A stretch of DNA of 26,074 nucleotides from Tubiluchus corallicola (Eukaryota; Priapulida; Priapulimorpha; Priapulimorphida; Tubiluchidae). This document shows positions 20,196 to 26,074 of the stretch, piece by piece. Position numbers and translations under genes: made by a program. Below the pieces are notes generated by a model, which was not told the DNA's origin, ran no database searches, and saw only the letters and a program-made list of their open reading frames with translations. Every line of letters starts with the position of its first letter. The first letter of the stretch is position 1. Location: positions 1 through 26,074 of the forward strand of contig JAQGDQ010001771.1 in the NCBI GenBank assembly GCA_030141605.1, written 5' to 3'.

Positions 20196-21349
20196 ATGTC
20201 TTGAAATAATTATCTCTTCAATATATATTCGCTTTGGGTTATCCAAGGTCACATTAATGGATTCTAGTACTCTAGTACTTTTTTACAGTTCTGGTAGAAT
20301 AAATAGCCATTTCTTTAGTTTATTGGTGGCCATGTTTGTTGACGTCATAATTAAGCCATTTGTAGTGCCATAATTTGATTATCGTATTCTGTGAACCAAA
20401 TACTAAGAAAACACCATAAATAGTTTTCTTGTAAATTTTTAAGGTAAGCCAGAAAACTGCTTTACTACAAGGACACAGATTTTTGATGGGAACTTCTTCT
20501 TACACATAGGTTGATGTCCTGTGAGAGATTTCAGGCAACTGCTCAGGAATAGGGCTACTCTGGAAGAGAAAAAATTATCAGAATTAATATAGATCTTACT
20601 TATAACAATATAACTAAATTTTTTAAGCAGGGTGATGAGTTCTCACTTCATAATATGAAATGTTTCTTTTATTGAAAGAGCGGTTTTGCAAATTGTGTAA
20701 TTGCTAACAACGAAATTATTACCCTAGAGCTACACTGAGTGGCTTGTGCTAAGTATAATTCACTATTGGTACTTAGATGCTTGCATATGGGAAAATCAAC
20801 CATTCTTGCAGTCCGGCCAATGAAACTATTATAACAGTTGTGGCATTTAACTTAAAAACTTCGATGGTCTTACAAAGACGATTTTGAGCCTCTATTTCGA
20901 GAAAAATAAATAAACTCAAATTATTAATAACATGGTTCTAACACTTGCACCATGCAGATTATAGAATTGATGCTATTGACTCTTTTGCTTCAGATATATG
21001 TAAACCAATTGAATCATGTTTGTTGCAAAACTGACATCCAAAAGTGACACCCAAAATATTCAAGCTAGAATTCAGTTTAACACACAGTATAGCTTCATCC
21101 ATGTTGCTACAAAGGAGAGTTTCTTTTCATATCATATATAAACAACAATAGCATCAGTGTTATTTTGCATGGTACAGGTATTAGTTTTTGCCAGTACAAA
21201 AAATTTCTTTGGTGCTTCGATACATAGTGAACAGTCGCCAAAGCCAAACAAAATTTTGGTGTAATAAAAAATTGCAAGAAAACGTTTTGTGATATTTTCA
21301 TGTAGTAGTTGGTCAAGAGAATAACATATCTGAATTATGCCGAAATTTG
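20196..21349 (+). repeat. Segment Y, copy 1
   Basis: Direct repeat of 24480-25640, matching in order from ATGGATTCTAGTACTC-like sequence through GACGTCATAATTAAGCCATT, CAGGCAACTGCT, GTGATGAGTTCTCACTTC and TTTGCATGGTACAGGTATT. It lies between inverted arms X1 and X'2, so the trio X-Y-X' is a stem-loop. Minus-strand open frames in the two copies differ by mostly amino-acid-changing substitutions and by stops, so I do not call a gene. Confidence 0.88.
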
Positions 21350-22307
21350 AGCTCAACAAGTTGCCTTATTATGACGTCAAAAAGTAAGGATATGATGTAA
21401 AAGATGGACATTGAAAATGAATGGACATGTTGTCACCAGAATGTCGAAAAATCCTCACATTATCCTTAAATGCTTTGAACGTTTGTTTGCACAGTGCTAA
21501 AGTTCATTAAGGTGATCAATTTTAATATGGAGCCATTCGAAATTCGCCCAATATGACAGCAGTTTTCGAGATGGCTAACAATATGCTAGCTTATAAAGGT
21601 CTACACCTTAGCTATTGGAGCATACAGGATAAGGATTTTGGTGTCTAAATATAGGTTATCAAGCTCATGAATCCATATCTGAAGCTCATATGCCTCTACG
21701 ATTACACCCAATTTCAAAATGGCTGTAAGTGTTGCACAAAATGATGGAATTGCTTGCTTAACCTTGAAAGCATGAAACTTTGCACAATGCTAATTCACAT
21801 CCCGTTGATTAATTTTAGATATGAAACTAAAGGAAATTATCCAATGTTGTCACAGCATTCAAAATGGCGGACAAGTTGGCTGTTGCCAGCTCATAATGGA
21901 CATATATTTTAGTAATTGTAAACAGTCTACATGTTTTGTCAACTAACATGCACAAACTGTCATATCGTAGCAATATTATGTGTAACTGCAGGTATGGTTT
22001 CTCGAATGAATATTTTAGGTACCGTATTAGATAATGCGTTAGATATATTGGTATTCTCTGGTTAATGTCCTGGACAGGGAAACGCATCGCGTACCTAGAT
22101 TTTCATGAAATTGTAAATACCATAGGCCCCTGAAAAGAACAAGATCTCTCAACTTTTACTGTTTGCCACCAGATTTCAGATTTTGCCAGGAAAGGAAAAA
22201 GATAACCTTCTCTACATGATATGAGCTGAAGCCTTAACAAAACAATTTTTACTCTAAGCATTATTCCTAAAGCTTAGTAAATATATAGCTGCACTCTGGT
22301 ATGGCAA
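21350..22307 (-). repeat. Inverted-repeat arm X'2
   Basis: Inverse of X1 and X2, same orientation as X'1 and X'3. It begins at the GCCTTATTATGACGTCA border with Y1 and runs to CTCTGGTATGGCAATG, the point where X2 begins with no spacer. The copy keeps CATTCAAAATGGCGGACAAG and the ATTATTCCTAAAG block near its inner end. Confidence 0.9.
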
Positions 22308-23165
22308 TGTCAAAGTGGTGTATGTGTTGACTTTGTCATACTAGAACGTAACAAATTTGTTATTCTCTAGGAATAATGCTTACGCTTAAAGACACCAAAT
22401 TTTTTGTTACGTCTTCAACACTTACCATGCAGCCAGGCTATCTTTCTCCTTTCCTGTCAGAATCTAAAATGTAATCTCAAGCTGTATTAGCTGGCAAATT
22501 TGATTCTATCCGGGGACTACGGTGTTCGAAATTTCCTGAAACGCTATATGCCATATGTTTTTTCTGTTTCAGGCATTAAGCAGAGAATATCAATTCACCT
22601 AACACATCGTACCTAAAATACTGTACCTAAAATATTCATTCGAGAAGCAGTAACAGGATTCAAACATAACGTTGCTGCACTGTGACAGTACGTGCATATT
22701 AGTTGACAAACCAAGTAGACTTTGTTTACAATTCCTAAAAGATATGACCCTTATGAGCTGACAATGGCTATTTTTTCAGCCATCTTGAATGTGGCCACGT
22801 TAAATAATTTTCCTTTGGCTTCATATCTAAAATTAATTAACCGGTTGGGAATTAGCATTGTGCAAAATTTCATGCTTTCAAGGTTAAGCAAGCAATTCCA
22901 TCATTTTGTGCAACACTTGCAGCTATTTTGAAATTAGATGTAATCGTAGAGGCATCTGAGCTTCAGATATGGATTCATGACTTTGATTCCTATATTTAGA
23001 CACCAAAATCCTTATCCTGTATGCTCCAATAGCTAAGGTGTAGACCTTTATAAGCTAGCATATTGTTAGCCATCTCGAAAACAGCTGTCATATTGGGCGA
23101 ATTTCGAATGGCTCCATATTAAAATTGCTCACCTTAACGAAATTTACCACTGCGCAAACAATACT
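22308..23165 (+). repeat. Inverted-repeat arm X2
   Basis: Direct copy of X1 from GTTGACTTTGTCATACTAGA onward and inverse of X'2, to which it is directly joined. At its outer end the X sequence stops near GCGCAAACAATACTTAACG and passes into A', where X1 passes into Y1 instead. No conserved open frame. Confidence 0.9.
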
Positions 23166-23535
23166 TAACGATACCCAGGAAAAACGCAAATTTCCAAATT
23201 TAAGACAAAATCACACCAAGCATCAATAGCACTTCAATTTCACCAAAAGATTAAAAAAACGAACAAAATTTCTGCAAAACATTAAACACGTTTCACTATT
23301 TGCACTTGATGCAGAGAAATCACACGGCAAATGGTTGGGCTTGGGTTGTTGTATGGCATTTCAAGTGGAAAAAAGACACGCCCAGAAGCTGTGATGGCAA
23401 ATGCTTACCATCAGAAACTTCAAGGCTTTGTAAGATCAAGAGCCGTGACCGTGACGGCTATGATCACCAGCTTTGCTCCGCCTTCTTAACTCTTGTGCTG
23501 CAAACGTTTCAGAAAAATTTGCCTCTAAGCAATAT
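23166..23535 (-). repeat. Outer inverted segment A' (pairs with A)
   Basis: Reverse complement of 16640-17060. Blocks in common include AAGACAAAATCACACCAA, GGCAAATGGTTGGGCTTGGG, AGCCGTGACCGTGACGGCTA and TTTGCTCCGCCTTC. It adjoins X2 directly. The 87-codon plus-strand open frame is not preserved in A. Beyond 23535 similarity to A's outer flank ends. Confidence 0.82.
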
Positions 23536-23559
23536 TCCTAGAGGTAATATATTCCAGTA

Positions 23560-24480
23560 TTAAAAAACCAACACATGCATGAATGTGATTGCTGACAAAG
23601 CACTTAAGGACTAGTACAAAGGTAGATAGTCATTGGGTGGAGGAAAGCGAACTTGTTGTCCATTAAGCAGAACTGTTAGCACCCAGGGATTGATCCCTGG
23701 CCTAAACATTACCATTACAATGAGTCAGGCTGGAAAGGTTTTACCGAATTAACAAGAAAATCACATTGGATTTTGTATTCCAAAGCATCAAAAAAGCATC
23801 AGCTTATTAAATGTTGTTGCCAGCAAGCGAAATGGTGCAAAGTTAGCTGCTTAGCGCTGGAAACAATGCTTAGAGAAATAAAATTTCTCTGTTGCCTCTT
23901 CAGCACTTACCATATAGACCATCTTTTTCCTCTCGAGGGAAATCTAAAATCTGGTCTCAACTACCTATAATGTTCATTTAGGAAACCATACCAGTATTTA
24001 AACATAACCTAGCTACATTGTAAGATTACTTGCATGTTAATTGGCAAAACAGGTAGATTTTGTACACAATTCCTTAAATAAGGCCTGTATAAGCCGACGA
24101 GAGCCATCTTGTTGGACACCATCAATGCAGTGCCCTTATTGGGTAATTGTCAATTGGCTTCATATCTAGCCAACTCATTGTGCAAAGTTTCATGCTCTTA
24201 AACCAATGCGAGCAAATCAATCATCTTGTGCAACATTTGAAATAATCTTAGCTGGCATCTTGAAATGCACTAATATTACGGTGGTATTTAAGCACCAGAT
24301 AATGGATTCATTTAGCTTGAAAATGCATATTTTAACATCAAGATATTATCCTCTATGCACTAAAAGCGAAGATATAACCCTTCTAAGCTAGAATCTGCCA
24401 TTTTGTCGGCCAACTCGAAAATTGTGACCATATTGGACGAATTTTGTTGAGTCCATAATCAAAATTAATCACTTTAATTG
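23560..24480 (+). repeat. Diverged arm X3 with part of S
   Basis: Starts with ACACATGCATGAATGTGA, matching the S region at 18514, then a block (about 23640-23760) that is inverse to 19030-19120, then X-orientation sequence from about 23790 (AGCAAGCGAAATGG, ACAATGCTTAGAGA, GCACTTACCATATAG). It is the most diverged arm, with several deletions, and joins Y2 near 24480 without the terminal X part seen at 20000-20195. A perfect 8-bp hairpin CCAGGGAT/ATCCCTGG occurs at about 23682-23699. Confidence 0.75.
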
Positions 24481-25640
24481 ATTCTAGCACTCTTCAAGGT
24501 TTCGTACTGTTGAGTCAAAATGGGCATTTTTTACAGTTCTGGTAGACCAAATGGCCGTTTCTTTAGTATAATGGTGACCATCTTTTTTGACGTCATAATT
24601 AAGCCATTTGCAGTGCCATAATTTGGATATTGTATTCAAATACTAAAAGAAGGACCAGTGGACCAAATACTAAAAGAAAACACCATAAGTAGTTTTCTTG
24701 CAAATTTTTAGAGTAAGCCAAAAAACTGCTTTACTACAAGGGCACAGATTTTTGATTGGAACTTCTTCTTACACATAGATTGACATCCTATGAGAGATTT
24801 CAGGCAACTGCTTAGGAATAGTGCTACTCTAAAACTAGAGAAAAAATAATCAGAATTAATATAGCTCTTACTTATAACAATATAACTCCTTTTTCTAAGC
24901 CGAGTGATGAGTTCTCACTTCGAAATATGAAATGTTTCTTTCATTGAAAGAGCAGTTTTGCAACTTTTGTAATTGCTAACAATAAAATTATTACCCTAGA
25001 GCTACCCTGAGTGGCTTGTGGTAAGTATAATTCACTATTGGTACTTTGATGCTTGCATATGGGAAAATCAACTATTGCTGCCAATAAAACTATTATAGCA
25101 GTTATGGCATGTAACTTAAAAACTTCGTTGGTCTTAGAAAGACGATTTTGAGCCTCTGTTTTGAGAACATTCGAAAGAAGTTCGAAAGCAATAAATAAAC
25201 TCAAGTTATTAATAACATGGTTCTAACACTCGCACCATGCAGATTATAGAATTGATGCTATTGACTCTTTTGCTTCTGATATATGATAACCAAATGAATC
25301 ATGTTTGTTGCAAAACTGACTTTAAAAAGTGACATCCGAAATATTCAAGCTAGAATTCAGTTTGACACACACTATAGCTTCATCCATGTTGCAACAAAGG
25401 AGAATCTCATTATATATCATATATCAACAACAATAGCATCAGTGTTATTTTGCATGGTACAGGTATTGTTTTTGTGAGTACAAAGATTTTCTTTTGTTTC
25501 TCGATATATTGTGAACAGGCGGCTAAAAGATTGGCCAAACAAAATTTTGGTGTAATAAAAAATTGTAAGAAAACTTTTTGTGATATTTTCATGTAGTAGA
25601 TGATCAAAAGAATAACACATCCGAATTATGTCGAAATTTG
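24480..25640 (+). repeat. Segment Y, copy 2
   Basis: Direct repeat of 20250-21349, collinear with small indels. For example 24650-24680 carries a short local duplication of a GGACCAAATACTAAAAGAA-like stretch. No recognised coding sequence. Confidence 0.88.
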
Positions 25641-26074
25641 AGCTCAACAAGTTGCCTAATTATGACGTCAAAAAGTAAGGGTATGTAAAAGATGGATGTT
25701 GAAAATGAATGGGAATGTAGTCACTAGAATGTGGAAAAATGCTCTCTTTGCTTTAAAAGCATTGAACGTTTGTTTGCACAGTGCTAAATTTCGTTAAGGT
25801 GAGCAATTTTAATATGGAGCCATTCGAAATTCGCCCAATATGACAGCTGTTTTCGAGATGGCTAACAATATGCTAGCTTATAAAGGTCTACACCTTAGCT
25901 ATTGGAGCATACAGGATAAGGATTTTGGTGTCTAAATATAGGAATCAAAGTCATGAATCCATATCTGAAGCTCAGATGCCTCTACGATTACATCTAATTT
26001 CAAAATAGCTGCAAGTGTTGCACAAAATGATGGAATTGCTTGCTTAACCTTGAAAGCATGAAATTTTGCACAAT
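25641..26074 (-). repeat. Inverted-repeat arm X'3, cut by the window end
   Basis: Same orientation as X'2. It starts at the GCCTAATTATGACGTCAAAA border with Y2 and runs through AACGTTTGTTTGCACAGTGC, GAATTTCAAAATAGCTGC-like sequence and ATGATGGAATTGCTTGCTTA. The last bases still match X'2 near 21790, so the arm continues beyond the window. Confidence 0.9.

Noticed and set aside
20680-20880. Minus-strand reading in Y1 with a C-x2-C...FIGRTAR pattern reminiscent of GIY-YIG endonucleases of Penelope-like elements
   Set aside because: A stop precedes it, the Y2 copy breaks the frame within the motif, and differences between copies are mostly amino-acid changing. No RT motifs accompany it.
23682-23699. 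tRNA-like hairpin CCAGGGAT/ATCCCTGG
   Set aside because: No acceptor, D or anticodon arms could be laid out around it, and the homologous place in S is not a hairpin.
24941-25204. 87-codon minus-strand frame in Y2 partly shared with Y1
   Set aside because: The similarity is simply that of the repeat DNA. Substitutions show no coding pattern and the upstream half is not open in Y1.

Overview
The window looks like AT-rich intergenic or heterochromatic DNA from a metazoan, probably an invertebrate. It has dinucleotide microsatellites, a BEL/Pao LTR retrotransposon, a CR1/L2-like LINE remnant and long inverted-repeat elements. I recognise no bacterial features and no intact host gene. The species cannot be named from this sequence. 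All repeat relationships and identities were read by eye and none was computed.

Layout. (1) 1-4438: apparently unique AT-rich DNA with a GA-rich tract, G and C homopolymers and, at its right edge, a (TG)n microsatellite. (2) 4543-11224: a degenerate BEL/Pao retrotransposon on the minus strand. Its 5' LTR is 10649-11224 and its 3' LTR is 4543-5502. Between them lie gag, zinc knuckles, aspartic protease, RT, RNase H, integrase and DUF5641 pieces, broken by frameshifts, stops and an RT deletion. A 416-bp solo-LTR-like insertion with a perfect 5-bp target duplication (TAACC) sits inside the 3' LTR. (3) 11225-15365: a foldback-like structure. Two inverted arrays of a 53-bp repeat (11225-11640 and 14965-15365) carry variant units in mirrored order and enclose about 3.3 kb with a 5'-truncated LINE. 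The BEL element interrupts the left array. (4) 15365-16590: no recognised feature. (5) 16640-26074: alternating inverted copies of one non-coding arm (X or X'), linked by a direct-repeated segment Y and flanked by an inverted outer segment (A, A'). The order is A X' S X Y X' X A' X Y X', and the window ends inside the last arm.

The most notable observations concern the BEL element. The sequence abutting its 5' LTR is not a standard TGG-starting tRNA primer-binding site. Instead, its first 14 bases are perfectly complementary to a stretch of the LTR itself, near a plausible transcription start. This is the arrangement expected for Tf1/sushi-like self-priming. The gag frame also runs back through this site into the LTR, where the 3' LTR has an ATG and the 5' LTR has CTG. 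Nothing here looks expressible today; the window reads as nested and tandemly rearranged mobile elements.
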